64,000 nt of DNA, taken from NCBI GenBank assembly GCA_027494165.1, contig JAOSJM010000001.1:1240001-1304000 (forward strand). The letters are read 5' to 3'. The notes under the pieces are model-generated. The model did not search any database. It saw nothing but the letters and a program-made list of their open reading frames with translations, and was not told where the DNA came from. Position numbers and translations under genes: made by a program. The DNA is from Acidimicrobiia bacterium. GTDB taxonomy: Bacteria > Actinomycetota > Acidimicrobiia > IMCC26256 > JAOSJM01. Positions 14,846-23,388 of the stretch are shown here, one piece after another (the stretch's first letter is position 1; each line of letters begins with the position of its first letter).

Positions 14846-15772
14846 ATGGATCCGGTGCCTCTGACCGACGACCTCATCCTCTGCACCCGGAACCGGCCCG
14901 ACGACCTCCGGCGCTGCCTGGCCTCGGTGGCCGCGCAGCGCCGGCCGCCCTCCCGCGTCCTCGTCGTCGACGGGAGCGACGGTGGCGAGACCCGGTCGTT
15001 GGTGGAGCGGATCAACCGGGAAGCCTGGTTGCGGGAGCCCGTGACGCTCCTCCGGACCGGCCCGGGGGTCGGGGCGGCCCGCAACCTCGGTCTTCGTCAC
15101 GCCAGCCGCGACGTCGTGCACTTCCTCGACGACGACGTCGTGCTCGAGCCGGGCTACTTCGAGGCGATCATGGGCGTCTTCGAGGATCCCGGTCGCGACG
15201 GGGTCGCGGGAGTCGGAGGGGTGATCACCGACCTCTCCTACCCCCCGCCCACGACGATCGAGCGCTGGCTGATGCTCGCCGGAGACGAGGGGACGGTCCT
15301 GCCCTCGGGGCGGATCGGCCTGATCCGCCGGCCCGGGCGGCCGATCGACGTCGAGTGGCTCCCCGGTTGCTCGATGAGCTTCGCCCGCTCCCTCCTCCCT
15401 CCCGACCCCTTCGACGCCCGACTGACGAGGACCATCGAGGCCGAGGACGTCGAGATGACCTACCGCCTCTCGCGCTCCGGCCGCCTCGTGGTCGTCCCCG
15501 AGGCCCGGTTGGAGCACCACGAGTCGCCGATCGACCGCCACGACGGCCTGACCCGGACCAGGCTCGAGCTCCCCGCCCGGTACGTGCGGGTGCGGCGGCG
15601 GGTCGGCCGCCTCCGCCCGGCCGCGTTCTGGTGGTCGGCCTTCGGCCAGCTCGGCTACTTCGCCGCGCTCGGCGTCGTCCGGCGCTCGCGCTTCCTCCTG
15701 CGGATGGCCGGCGCGACCGCGCTCGGGATCCTCGACGCGCTGCGCCTCCGGTTCGTCGGACCGCCGCGCTGA
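14846..15772 (+). CDS. GT2-family glycosyltransferase
   Basis: A 308-residue GT-A fold transferase. The N-terminus reads LILCTRNRPDDLRRCLASV, the nucleotide-sugar-binding start of family 2. The metal-binding acidic cluster FLDDDVV is near residue 93, VEWLPGCSMSFAR near 170 and IEAEDVEMTYRL (the ED acceptor motif) near 200. A basic and hydrophobic C-terminus suggests peripheral membrane attachment. It transfers a sugar from a nucleotide donor to an unknown acceptor; the sequence does not show which. The ATG at 14846 was chosen because upstream codons run through the divergent promoter. It is divergent from glgE, with no obvious functional link to glycogen. Confidence 0.85.
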   Translation: MDPVPLTDDLILCTRNRPDDLRRCLASVAAQRRPPSRVLVVDGSDGGETRSLVERINREAWLREPVTLLRTGPGVGAARNLGLRHASRDVVHFLDDDVVLEPGYFEAIMGVFEDPGRDGVAGVGGVITDLSYPPPTTIERWLMLAGDEGTVLPSGRIGLIRRPGRPIDVEWLPGCSMSFARSLLPPDPFDARLTRTIEAEDVEMTYRLSRSGRLVVVPEARLEHHESPIDRHDGLTRTRLELPARYVRVRRRVGRLRPAAFWWSAFGQLGYFAALGVVRRSRFLLRMAGATALGILDALRLRFVGPPR

Positions 15773-15843
15773 CCCGGCGCCGCGCCCCGGGCGAGGTCTT
15801 CGTCCGGGATCCGTCCGCCGGCGGGGACGGACGCGGGATCCGC

Positions 15844-15874
15844 CGGGTGTCGCGGCTCGACACCTCGACACCCG
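15844..15874. repeat. Inverted repeat upstream of the SOS box
   Basis: CGGGTGTCG (15844-15852) and CGACACCCG (15866-15874) form a perfect 9-base stem with a 13-base loop. It follows the GT2 gene and touches the LexA box. It could terminate the glycosyltransferase transcript (no T-run is present) or be part of the operator region. Confidence 0.5.
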
Positions 15875-15886
15875 AACGTGTGTTCG
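15873..15886. promoter_or_regulatory. LexA (SOS) box
   Basis: CGAACGTGTGTTCG is a perfect CGAAC-N4-GTTCG palindrome, the LexA operator of Gram-positive bacteria and actinobacteria. It lies 110 bases before the first ATG of the DUF222/HNH gene. In M. tuberculosis the 13E12-type DUF222 HNH genes also carry SOS boxes, so damage-induced expression of this gene (in its intact form) is a reasonable inference. Confidence 0.8.
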
Positions 15887-15982
15887 TGTAGGGTGTGGGG
15901 AGCGCTTCGTAGCCGGGCGTCGAACGGCCTCTTCCCTGGGGAGGGCCCTCGCCGTCTCCGGGCGGTGGGGTTGCCCACGAGG

Positions 15983-17129
15983 ATGGTCGGGATGCCGCGA
16001 GGCGCTGCGCTTCGATCCGCCACCCGGTACGGCCGATGGCGCCGGATCGGTGCCGGTCGCGTCCGCACGGCTCGGCGGAGGCTGGCCCGCCGGGTCGGAG
16101 GCTGGAGGGGCGAGCTGCGGGGTGGGGCACGGCTCCCTGCGCCGCGCGCTGCTGCCGGTGAGGGGCTGGCCCGACACCCCCCCCCCCCCGTCGCTGGTGC
16201 GGGCCGGGGAGGTGTCGGTGGAGCAGGCCCATGTCATCACCGGTGCCGTCGCTTCGGTGCCCGGCGCCGAGGGGGACCTGCTGGCCGTGGCGGGGACCGG
16301 GAGCTTGCGGGCGCTGCGGGAGCGGGCGAGGGACGTGCGCCTGGAGGCCGAGGAGGACCGGTTGGGCCGGTACCGCCGCCAGCACGCGGCGCGCGGTCTG
16401 GTCCACGGCCGTGACGACGAGGGGATGGTCTGGGGCCGGTTCCGCCTGCCCCCGGACCTGGGAGCGGCGGTCGTGAGCCGTCTCGAGCACCAGGGCGACG
16501 CCGAGTACCGGACCGCCTACCGGGAGGGGCGTCGTGAGGCCCACGACCGCTACCTCGCCGACGCGCTGGTCACCCTGGTGACGGCCGGGCCCGGATCCTC
16601 CGCCGCCTCGGGCGGGACGGACCGCCAAGGGGACCACGGGCGACGAGAGGGCCCGGCGGCCCGGCCCGCTCCCCGGGTCGACGTGGTGGTCCACGTCTCC
16701 CACGAGGCCCTGCGGCGCGGCTCTGTCGAACCGGGCGAGACCTGCACGGTCCAGGGGGTCGGGCCGATCCCCCTCGAGCGGGCCCGGGAGCTCGCGCACG
16801 GCGCGTTCCTCGAGGGCGTGCTCGTCGACGGCACCGAGGTCACGAGGGTCCGCCACTTCGGGCGGCGCATCCCCGCCGAGCTGCGCACGGCGCTCGAGGT
16901 CCGCGCGGTGCTCAGCGACGGCGACGTGGTCTGCTCGGTCCCGGGCTGCGACCGCCGGGCCGGCCTCGAGTGGGACCACCGCGATCCCCACGCGGCCGGT
17001 GGCCCCACCAGCGACCAGAACCTCCAGGCCTTGTGCCGGGACGACCACCGCGAGAAGACCACCCGCGACCGGGCCCACCCCGGGCGCCGGCACGCCCGTG
17101 CGGCCCGCGACGGCCCCGGCCCGCCGTGA
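15983..17129 (+). pseudogene. DUF222/HNH endonuclease (13E12-type), N-terminus damaged
   Basis: From about 16190 to the stop one clean frame encodes the DUF222 helical part (AGEVSVEQAHVITGAV) and a C-terminal HNH nuclease: CSVPGCDRRAGLEWDHRDPH ... QNLQALCRDDHREKT, with the Cys pairs, DH, N and H of the fold all present. Upstream, the expected DUF222 N-terminus appears only as fragments in other frames (ARRRLARRVGGWRGEL in the frame starting at the ATG 15983). The junction region contains 13 consecutive C at 16177-16189. The first helices of DUF222 are missing altogether. The gene is either decayed, broken by base-calling errors in the poly-C tract, or phase variable. An uninterrupted reading exists from 16050. 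Confidence 0.65.
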
Positions 17130-17138
17130 CGCCTCGTC

Positions 17139-17885
17139 CTATCCGATCCCACTCGCCGCGAAGGCGAGCAGCAGGTACGTGGGCAGGCTGGCCATCATGC
17201 CGCCGGCGAACAGCCCGGGGTGGCCGTGGCGCCGGGCCATCGGGATCAGCTCATGGATCGAGACGAAGAGCATCGCCCCGGCCGCGAACGCCAGGAACCA
17301 CCCGTTGAGCGAGGGCGCGAGGTCGACGGCGACGAGCCCCACGACGGCGCCGAAGGGCTCGGCGAGCGCGGACAGGACCGCGGCGCCGAAGAGGAAGTGC
17401 TTGCTGCGCATGATCGTCGCCGGCACCGCCATGACGAACTCCTCGGGCAGGTTGTGCAGCGCGATGGCGAGCGCCGTGAGCACCCCGAGCTCCGGCGTGA
17501 CCACGTAGGCGTTGGCCATCGCGAAGCCCTCGGGTACGTCGTGCAGGATCAGGCCGAGCACCACGAGGTACGCGGACCTCACGACCACCATCCGGCCGAG
17601 GCCGGACTCGCGCACGAGGTGGGTGTGCGGGATCACGAGGTGGGCGCTCCAGACGAGCCCCACGCCGAGGGTGGCCGCGATCGAGGCCGCGCCGAGCCCG
17701 ACCTCCCTGACCGCCTCGGGGATCAGCTCCGCGGCGGAGACGAGCACCATGATCCCTACCGAGAACCCGATGCCGGCGGCCACGGCACGGTCGCGCGAGG
17801 ACGTCCAGAGGGCGATCGCCACCCCGAGCGCCGTGGTCACGATCGAGAGCGACGAGAGCAGGAGGACGGCCGGGTACCGGCTCAC
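17139..17885 (-). CDS. ZIP-family metal transporter
   Basis: A 248-residue membrane protein with about eight hydrophobic segments. The two family signatures are present: HDVPEGFA (near residue 115) and HNLPEEF (near 144), which form the binuclear metal site in the membrane. ZIP proteins import zinc, iron or manganese into the cytoplasm; the metal here cannot be told. There is an internal hinge LVIPHTHLVRESG instead of a long His-rich loop. The GTG start at 17885 overlaps the stop of the upstream small gene as GTGA, so the two are translationally coupled. It converges with the HNH gene, nine bases away. Confidence 0.9.
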   Translation of the reverse strand: MSRYPAVLLLSSLSIVTTALGVAIALWTSSRDRAVAAGIGFSVGIMVLVSAAELIPEAVREVGLGAASIAATLGVGLVWSAHLVIPHTHLVRESGLGRMVVVRSAYLVVLGLILHDVPEGFAMANAYVVTPELGVLTALAIALHNLPEEFVMAVPATIMRSKHFLFGAAVLSALAEPFGAVVGLVAVDLAPSLNGWFLAFAAGAMLFVSIHELIPMARRHGHPGLFAGGMMASLPTYLLLAFAASGIG

Positions 17886-18220
17886 CCCGAGGGGCCGGGC
17901 ACCTCGCGCGGCTCGCGCGACTCGGGCAGCTCAGGCAGCTCCGGCAGGATCTCGGCGTCGGCCCGGGAGATGGCCGCGCCGAAGGGGACGGTGTAGGTCC
18001 CCACGGGCTCGCCGTCCACCGTCGCCAGGGCGAGCACGATGGCCTCGTCGTCGGGGTCGGTGATGCCCTCGAAACGCGCCGTCTCGACCACGACCAGCTC
18101 CGCCGGGAGGAAGCGACGGCCGCTCTTCACGGCTCGAAGCCGGTGCCCCTCCGCCCGGAGGTCGTCTCGGAACCCCCGGGCCTCGAAGCGCTGCAGGGCC
18201 TCGATCATGCTCTCGAGCAT
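17882..18220 (-). CDS. Small conserved protein of unknown function
   Basis: 112 residues starting MLESMIEALQRFEARGF, soluble, alpha/beta in appearance, with an acidic C-terminus ending in ELPELPESREPREVPG. I do not recognise a named family. The ATG at 18220 was preferred over a more upstream start because the preceding residues are Gly/Pro/Arg-rich noise. The pattern FLPAELVVVETARFEGITDPDDEAIVLAL suggests a small beta-sheet domain. It is coupled to the ZIP transporter by a GTGA overlap, so a role linked to metal uptake is possible but unproven. Confidence 0.7.
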   Translation of the reverse strand: MLESMIEALQRFEARGFRDDLRAEGHRLRAVKSGRRFLPAELVVVETARFEGITDPDDEAIVLALATVDGEPVGTYTVPFGAAISRADAEILPELPELPESREPREVPGPSG

Positions 18221-18367
18221 CGCTGGACCCCCCGGTGTCCCGGATCCGGGCGGCCGCCCGCCCTGAGCTCGCAGGGGAAGTCTGCCTGCCCGGCGCATCG
18301 AACGTCACGCGGCGGTCCGCGCCGCGTCGAGCGGATCGAGGTGGGGTCACCGCCGACATCGGCACCG

Positions 18368-18445
18368 TGGTCGGGCTGCCGGGATTTGAACCCGGGACCT
18401 TTGGTCCCCCAGACCAACGCGCTAACCAAGCTGCGCCACAGCCCG
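18368..18445 (-). tRNA. tRNA-Pro (anticodon GGG)
   Basis: A 75-base cloverleaf plus an encoded CCA. The acceptor CGGGCTG pairs with CAGCCCG, the anticodon stem TTGGT pairs with ACCAA around the loop CTGGGGG (anticodon GGG, reads CCC), and the T arm CCGGG-TTCAAAT-CCCGG is perfect. The discriminator base is A at 18371 and CCA lies at 18370-18368. CCC is a frequent proline codon in this GC-rich genome. Confidence 0.97.
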
Positions 18446-18469
18446 TGGCGGCCCGCGAGCCGCAGTCGC

Positions 18470-18475
18470 AGTGTA
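18470..18475 (-). promoter_or_regulatory. Probable -10 box of tRNA-Pro
   Basis: TACACT on the - strand, 24 bases before the tRNA 5' end. It is identical to the boxes in front of the radical SAM and DksA-like genes. The -35 is not clear. Confidence 0.5.
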
Positions 18476-18508
18476 GACGGGGGGACCCGCCACTCCCCCA
18501 GCCGCCGG

Positions 18509-19678
18509 CTACCGGGGACGGACCTCCACCGGGAGGTGGCGATGACCCCGCAGCAACGGGTTCGTCGTCCGGACCGGCTGGCCCGCCGGCTCGAAGCGGT
18601 CCACCCGCTCGAGCAGAGCCCTCAGGAGCATCGTGACCTCCAGACGGGCCAGGGGTGCCCCCAGGCACAGGTGGATGCCGGAGCCGAAGGCGAGGTGCTC
18701 GGCCGCCGGCCGCTCCACCCGGAACGTCTCCGGGTCGGGGAACCGGGTCGGGTCGTGGTTGGCCGACCCGTACAGCATCATCACCTTCTCCCCCGGCGGG
18801 ATCGTCACGCCGTGCCGCTCCACCGGGGCGAGGGTGTGGCGGAAGAAGCCCTGGATCGGCGAGTCGTAGCGCAGGGCCTCCTCGACCGCGGCGGGCACGA
18901 GGTCCGGCCGCTCACGCACGAGGCGCCACTCGTCGGGGTGGTCGAGGAAGGCCCGCACCAGGTTCCCGACCAGGTTCGTCGTGGTCTCGTTCCCGGCCAC
19001 GAGGAGCAGCACCACGAAGGACACCAGCTCGTCGTCGCGCAGCACCTCACCGGAGCGGGGGTTGAGCAGCAGGCTCACCAGGTCGTCCCCCGGGCGGGCC
19101 CGTCGGTCCTGGATCACCGAGAAGCAGTAGTTCGCGAAGTCGACGACCCCGGCCTCCACCCGGGCCGACGTCTCCGGGTCGAGGCCACCACCGAGCGCGT
19201 CGACCGTGTCGTCGGACCACTGCTTGAACCGTGCCCGCATCGACGCCGGCACCCCCAGCATCTCGGCGATGACCCGCACCGGGAACGGGGAGGCCACCAC
19301 CTCGACCAGGTCGCAGCTCCCCCGCTCCAGCAGCTCCTCGACCACCCCGTCGACCAGCACCTCGAGCCGCCCCGTCCAACGCTTCGCGATCGCCTTCGGG
19401 GTGAACTCGCGCTGCACGATCCGCCGCAGACGGGTGTGCTCGGGCGGGTCGTAGGCGATCATCATCGGCACCGGCCGCCACTCGGGACCGACGCCGGCGG
19501 TCGAGGAGAGCCGCTCGTGGTCCCGCAGCCCCGCCCGCACGTCGTCGTAGCGGCTCAGCACCCAGAACCCGTGATCCTCGCTGCGGTACACGGGCGCGTG
19601 CTCCCGAAGCCAGGCGTACCAGGGGAACGGGTCGGCGATGACCTCGGGGGCGAACGGGTCGTAGGAGCGGTCCGGCAC
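18509..19678 (-). CDS. Cytochrome P450
   Basis: A soluble bacterial class P450, 389 residues from the GTG at 19678. Landmarks: the I-helix oxygen-binding site LLLVAGNETTTN, the K-helix ExxR in VEEALRYDSP, and the heme loop FGSGIHLCLGAPLAR with the axial Cys near residue 338. It is a mono-oxygenase of unknown substrate and needs ferredoxin and a reductase, neither of which is encoded nearby. A longer GTG start at 19726 is possible. I prefer 19678 because TAGGTT lies eight bases upstream, fitting the leaderless pattern seen at other genes in this window. Confidence 0.94.
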   Translation of the reverse strand: MPDRSYDPFAPEVIADPFPWYAWLREHAPVYRSEDHGFWVLSRYDDVRAGLRDHERLSSTAGVGPEWRPVPMMIAYDPPEHTRLRRIVQREFTPKAIAKRWTGRLEVLVDGVVEELLERGSCDLVEVVASPFPVRVIAEMLGVPASMRARFKQWSDDTVDALGGGLDPETSARVEAGVVDFANYCFSVIQDRRARPGDDLVSLLLNPRSGEVLRDDELVSFVVLLLVAGNETTTNLVGNLVRAFLDHPDEWRLVRERPDLVPAAVEEALRYDSPIQGFFRHTLAPVERHGVTIPPGEKVMMLYGSANHDPTRFPDPETFRVERPAAEHLAFGSGIHLCLGAPLARLEVTMLLRALLERVDRFEPAGQPVRTTNPLLRGHRHLPVEVRPR

Positions 19679-19686
19679 GGGCGCCG

Positions 19687-19692
19687 AACCTA
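19687..19692 (-). promoter_or_regulatory. -10 box for a leaderless P450 transcript
   Basis: TAGGTT, eight bases before the GTG at 19678. It matches the TANNNT-N6-8-start arrangement seen elsewhere in this window. Confidence 0.45.
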
Positions 19693-19736
19693 GCCCCACC
19701 ACCAGGATCCCGCGGGGCGCGCCCACCCGTCAGGGC

Positions 19737-20045
19737 TCAGAACCGGTCCGCGACCCACTCCAGCCCCTGGAGGAAGCGGTACCCGAGGTAGACGGCGGTC
19801 GCCCCGGCGAGCAGCTTCAGGTGCCACGGGATCGGCGGAAGCTGCTCGTCGACGTCGTCGACCTCGTCGACGGTGTCGACCCCGTCGGCCACGAGCACCC
19901 CCTCGGCGGGGCGCACCGGGTCCTCCGCCGCCGGGGCGAGGCGGGCCCGGCCCGGGTCGACCGCTCGCCCGCACGACGGGCAGGTCCCGTCGCGCCGCAC
20001 CGTCGACGGCGACAGGAAGCGGTCACACGTGGTGCACCAGGGCAC
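19737..20045 (-). CDS. Small zinc-ribbon membrane protein
   Basis: 102 residues. An N-terminal zinc ribbon (WCTTCDRF ... CPSCGRAVD; two CxxC pairs) is followed by an acidic Val/Asp linker (DGVDTVDEVDDVDEQ) and one C-terminal transmembrane helix (HLKLLAGATAVYLGYRFLQGL). This is the common layout of actinobacterial zinc-ribbon domain membrane proteins of unknown role, with the ribbon predicted in the cytoplasm. The start is the GTG at 20045. The gene is followed after 58 bases by the P450 and may be cotranscribed with it, but I see no functional tie. Confidence 0.75.
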   Translation of the reverse strand: MPWCTTCDRFLSPSTVRRDGTCPSCGRAVDPGRARLAPAAEDPVRPAEGVLVADGVDTVDEVDDVDEQLPPIPWHLKLLAGATAVYLGYRFLQGLEWVADRF

Positions 20046-20105
20046 GCCGCCATTCTCACACCGGAGGTGGGCGGAGCGCGAACGGTGGCCGCGCCGCCCG
20101 TCCCG

Positions 20106-21653
20106 TCACACGGGCGGGACGCCGTGGCGACGCCGGAAGTCCTCCCGGACCCGCCCCCGGGCCAGGGCCAGGCGCGAGACGAGCTCGGCCCGCAGCTCGT
20201 CGCCCGTCACCACCGCGTCGACCACCAGCTCCGCGGCGAGGTGCACGAGGTCGACGTCGTCCTCGTACTCGCGGCGTCGCTCCTCGACGAAGCGGGACCG
20301 CTCGTCGGGGTCCTCGATGGCGTGGATCCTGTGGTAGTGGACCGCGTTCACCGCCGGTTCCGGGCCCATCACGGCGATCTGCGCCGTGGGCAGGGCGAGG
20401 CAGGCGTCGGGGTCGAAGGCGGGACCGCACATCGCGTAGAGCCCGGCGCCGTAGGCCTTGCGGACGATCACCGAGATCTTCGGGACCGTGGCCTCGGTCA
20501 CCGCGGTGATCATCTTCGCCCCGTGCCGGATGATGCCCTGGCGCTCGACCGCGCTCCCGATCATGAAGCCGGGGACGTCGGCCAGGAACACCAGCGGGAC
20601 GTTGAACGCGTCGCAGAGCCAGACGAAGCGCGCCGCCTTGTCGGCCGAGTCCACGAAGAGGACGCCTCCGAGGTGGGCGGGGTTGCTCGCCACGATCCCG
20701 ACCGTCTCGCCCTCGAGCCGGGCGAACCCGACGACGAGCTCCCGGGCGAAGAGCGGCTTGACCTCGAAGAAGGATCCCTCGTCGACGAGGCCGTCGAGGA
20801 CCCGGTGGACGTCGTAGGCGCGCCGTGGGGACTCCGGCACGACGTCGGCGATCCGGGGTGCGTCGGCCCGGGGCGGACGGGGTTCGGCGCTCGGCGGGTC
20901 CTCGCGCCAGTTGCCCGGCAGGTACGACAGCCACCGGCGGGCGTCGGCGAGCGCCTCCTCGTCGGAGGTCACGAGGTTGTCGCCGCACCCGCTCACGGTG
21001 GCGTGCATCCGCGCGCCGCCCATCTCCTCGAGCGAGACCTGCTCACCGATCACGACCTCGGCCATCCGCGGTGACCCCAGGTACATCGACGCGTTGCCCT
21101 CGACCATGATCACCACGTCGCAGAAGGCCGGGATGTACGCGCCTCCGGCCGCGGACGGCCCGAAGAGGCAGCAGACCTGGGGCACCCGGCCGGACAGGCG
21201 CACCTGGTTGGCGAAGATCCGGCCGGCGCCACGCCGGCCGGGGAAGAGCTCGACCTGGTCGGTGATCCGGGCCCCGGCCGAGTCGACGAGGTAGACCACC
21301 GGCAGCTCGTGGCGGAGTGCGGTCTCGGTGAGCCGCACGATCTTCTCGACCGTGCGTGCGCCCCACGATCCGGCCTTCACCGTGGGATCGTTGGCCATCA
21401 CGCAGACCGGGCGACCGTCGACCCGACCGATCCCGGTCACGACCCCGTCGGCCGGCAGGTCCCCGGCGAGGGCGTTGGCGAGGAGACCGTCCTCGGCGAG
21501 GGACCCGGGATCGAGGAGCAGGGCCAGGCGGTCGCGCACGAAGCGCTTCCCCTGGCGGGCGAGCTTCTCGGCCTCCGTCGCGAGGTTCCCGGCCCGGGCC
21601 CGCTCCGTGAGCGCCCGGAGCCGCTCGTCGGGGTCGGTCGTCCCACTCGTCAC
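20106..21653 (-). CDS. Acyl-CoA carboxylase carboxyltransferase (beta) subunit
   Basis: 515 residues with both halves of the biotin-dependent carboxyltransferase fold. The N half contains GSWGARTVEKIVRL, DSAGARI and GPSAAGGAYIPA (acyl-CoA oxyanion hole). The C half contains VGIVASNPAHLGGVLFVDSADKAARF, PLVFLADVPGFMIG and KAYGAGLYAMCGPAF. It transfers the carboxyl group from carboxybiotin to an acyl-CoA. The spacing resembles propionyl-/methylcrotonyl-type subunits, but substrate choice cannot be read from sequence by eye. No biotin carboxylase or carrier gene lies in the window. The GTG at 21653 follows TAGCCT by seven bases. Confidence 0.93.
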   Translation of the reverse strand: MTSGTTDPDERLRALTERARAGNLATEAEKLARQGKRFVRDRLALLLDPGSLAEDGLLANALAGDLPADGVVTGIGRVDGRPVCVMANDPTVKAGSWGARTVEKIVRLTETALRHELPVVYLVDSAGARITDQVELFPGRRGAGRIFANQVRLSGRVPQVCCLFGPSAAGGAYIPAFCDVVIMVEGNASMYLGSPRMAEVVIGEQVSLEEMGGARMHATVSGCGDNLVTSDEEALADARRWLSYLPGNWREDPPSAEPRPPRADAPRIADVVPESPRRAYDVHRVLDGLVDEGSFFEVKPLFARELVVGFARLEGETVGIVASNPAHLGGVLFVDSADKAARFVWLCDAFNVPLVFLADVPGFMIGSAVERQGIIRHGAKMITAVTEATVPKISVIVRKAYGAGLYAMCGPAFDPDACLALPTAQIAVMGPEPAVNAVHYHRIHAIEDPDERSRFVEERRREYEDDVDLVHLAAELVVDAVVTGDELRAELVSRLALARGRVREDFRRRHGVPPV

Positions 21654-21660
21654 GACGGAC

Positions 21661-21666
21661 AGGCTA
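21661..21666 (-). promoter_or_regulatory. -10 box for a leaderless carboxyltransferase transcript
   Basis: TAGCCT, seven bases upstream of the GTG start. The same hexamer precedes ispH and trpS. Confidence 0.5.
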
Positions 21667-21685
21667 GGCGGTGCCCGGCGAGCGG

Positions 21686-23388
21686 CTACTCCACGAGGCG
21701 CACCGGGTTCCCGTCGAGGTACGCCGTCCAGGTCGTCGTGTCGGTGACCCGGCCGGTGAACGAGAAGTTGATCCGCAGCCAGCAGCCGAAGGGCGACCCG
21801 AGGTCGCACTGGTACCCGTCGGGGATCGGCACCCGCCAGTGGACCCACTGGCCGTTGTACCGGGAGCTGCTCACGCCCGAGACCGAGCAGCCCACACCGG
21901 TCGCGGTGTCGGCCCCGAACGGGGGCCCGGCGCTGTTCCCCGGCGGGGCGGTGTAGGTGCAGCCGGCGAACGTCGTCAGCGGCACCGCACCGCCGCCCGC
22001 GGGGTCGACCGTCGCCTCGACCGGGGGCAGGACCGTGAGGGTCCCCGTGCTGTCGCCGGGGGCGTCGCCGGTGTCGTAGAAGAGCAGGTTGAGCGTCCGT
22101 CCCGAGGCACCCGGGTGCACCCGGGCCAGGAAGAAGGTGGTGTTCGCGGTCGGGGCGTTCGCGTAGATGGCCATGCGGCCGTCACCGAACATCGAGGTCC
22201 CGCCTCCGGCCAGGTCGCCCTCGAGGTGGGTCCGCAGCGCGAAGCGGTTGTGCCCACCACCGGCGGGTGCGGGGCTGCCGTCCGCCTTCGTGGCCGTGGT
22301 GACCTGGAGGAGGTACGTCCCCGGTACCGGGTCCACGACCGTGCAGACCGTGACCCACCGCCGGAAGTGGGACGCGGTCCACCCCGGCCCGCTGTCGCCG
22401 TACACGTCCGCGGCGTGCTCCGGGGTCGTCGGGTCGAGGACCCGGTCCAGGTCGACGGCCCGCCCCGGGAAGTCCACGGGGGCGCACGACGCCGGCGGGT
22501 TGTCGAGGTTGGTCCAAGGGGTGCCGTCGGGCTCGAGGACGCGGTACGAGGTCCAGGGGGCGTCCCGCCTCCCTCGTCGAAGAGCTGGTCGCCGGTGCAG
22601 TACGGGCTCTCCGCCCCCGGGGCGTAGCGGGAAGCGTCCGGCACGTCGGGGTTCTCCGAGGCCTGGAGCAGGTGGCTGCCGTGGTCGTTGTGTGCGCACT
22701 CGTCGCCGACGTTCACGAAGCCGGGGTCGAACACGTCCACGACCAGTGAGCGGCCGTCGGGGTGGACCTCGATGCCGTAGAAGTAGCCGTTCGGGTCGTA
22801 GTCCGCGTTCCCGCCGGTGCAGTTGTCGGTCCCGCCGGTGCAGATCGCCGCCTGGTGGGCGTCGCCCTTCTTCTTGTGCGAGCCCGGGCCCGCCACGTTC
22901 ACCCAGAAGTCGGGCCACGGGTCCCCCGAGGTGCAGGGGTCCACGCAGTCCGGCTGGTTCCCGAAGCCGTTCGAGGGGCTCCCCATCTCGACGGGGCGCT
23001 CGTACTCGGCCACCGCGGCCCGCCGCACCGTGAGGGTCTCCACGCCGATCGCCTTCGCGAACAGCGTGTCCATGTTCCTGCCCACGCTGACCCGGAGCTG
23101 GCCGGGACGGTCGCCGAGCGTCACGGTGGCCTGCGACCGATCGAAGCCGTTGTCCTCGACGAGGGCGAGCGCCCGGGCCGTCGCGCCCTCCGGGTCGTCG
23201 GGCAGGAAGACCGCCCCGCCGAGCGCGGCGGCGTCCGCGGCGGACTGGGCCCGGGTCGCCACCAGGTAGGCCCGGGCGAAGTCCACCGCGAACGCCGCGC
23301 CCCCCAGGAGCAGCGTGATCATGAGCGCGAACCAGACGAGGACGAACCCACCCTCGCGCTCGGACCCGCTCCTCAGCTCGCCGCGCAC
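21686..23388 (-). CDS. TadG-like pilus/secreted protein (one-base frame break)
   Basis: About 567 residues. The N-terminus (REGGFVLVWFALMITLLLGGAAFAVDFARAYL ... AQSAADAAALGGA, quoted in parts) is the TadG/Flp prepilin-like segment: a type IV pilin-type membrane helix followed by the AADAAALGG motif. The long remainder looks extracytoplasmic, with several Cys (CVDPCTSG, CTGGTDNCTGG) and a beta-rich C-terminal domain ending DGNPVRLVE. The first and second halves are in different frames. The switch at the GGG corresponding to 22564-22566 needs one added base. The GTG start at 23388 overlaps tadE by 16 bases. No other tad genes are in the window. Confidence 0.8.
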
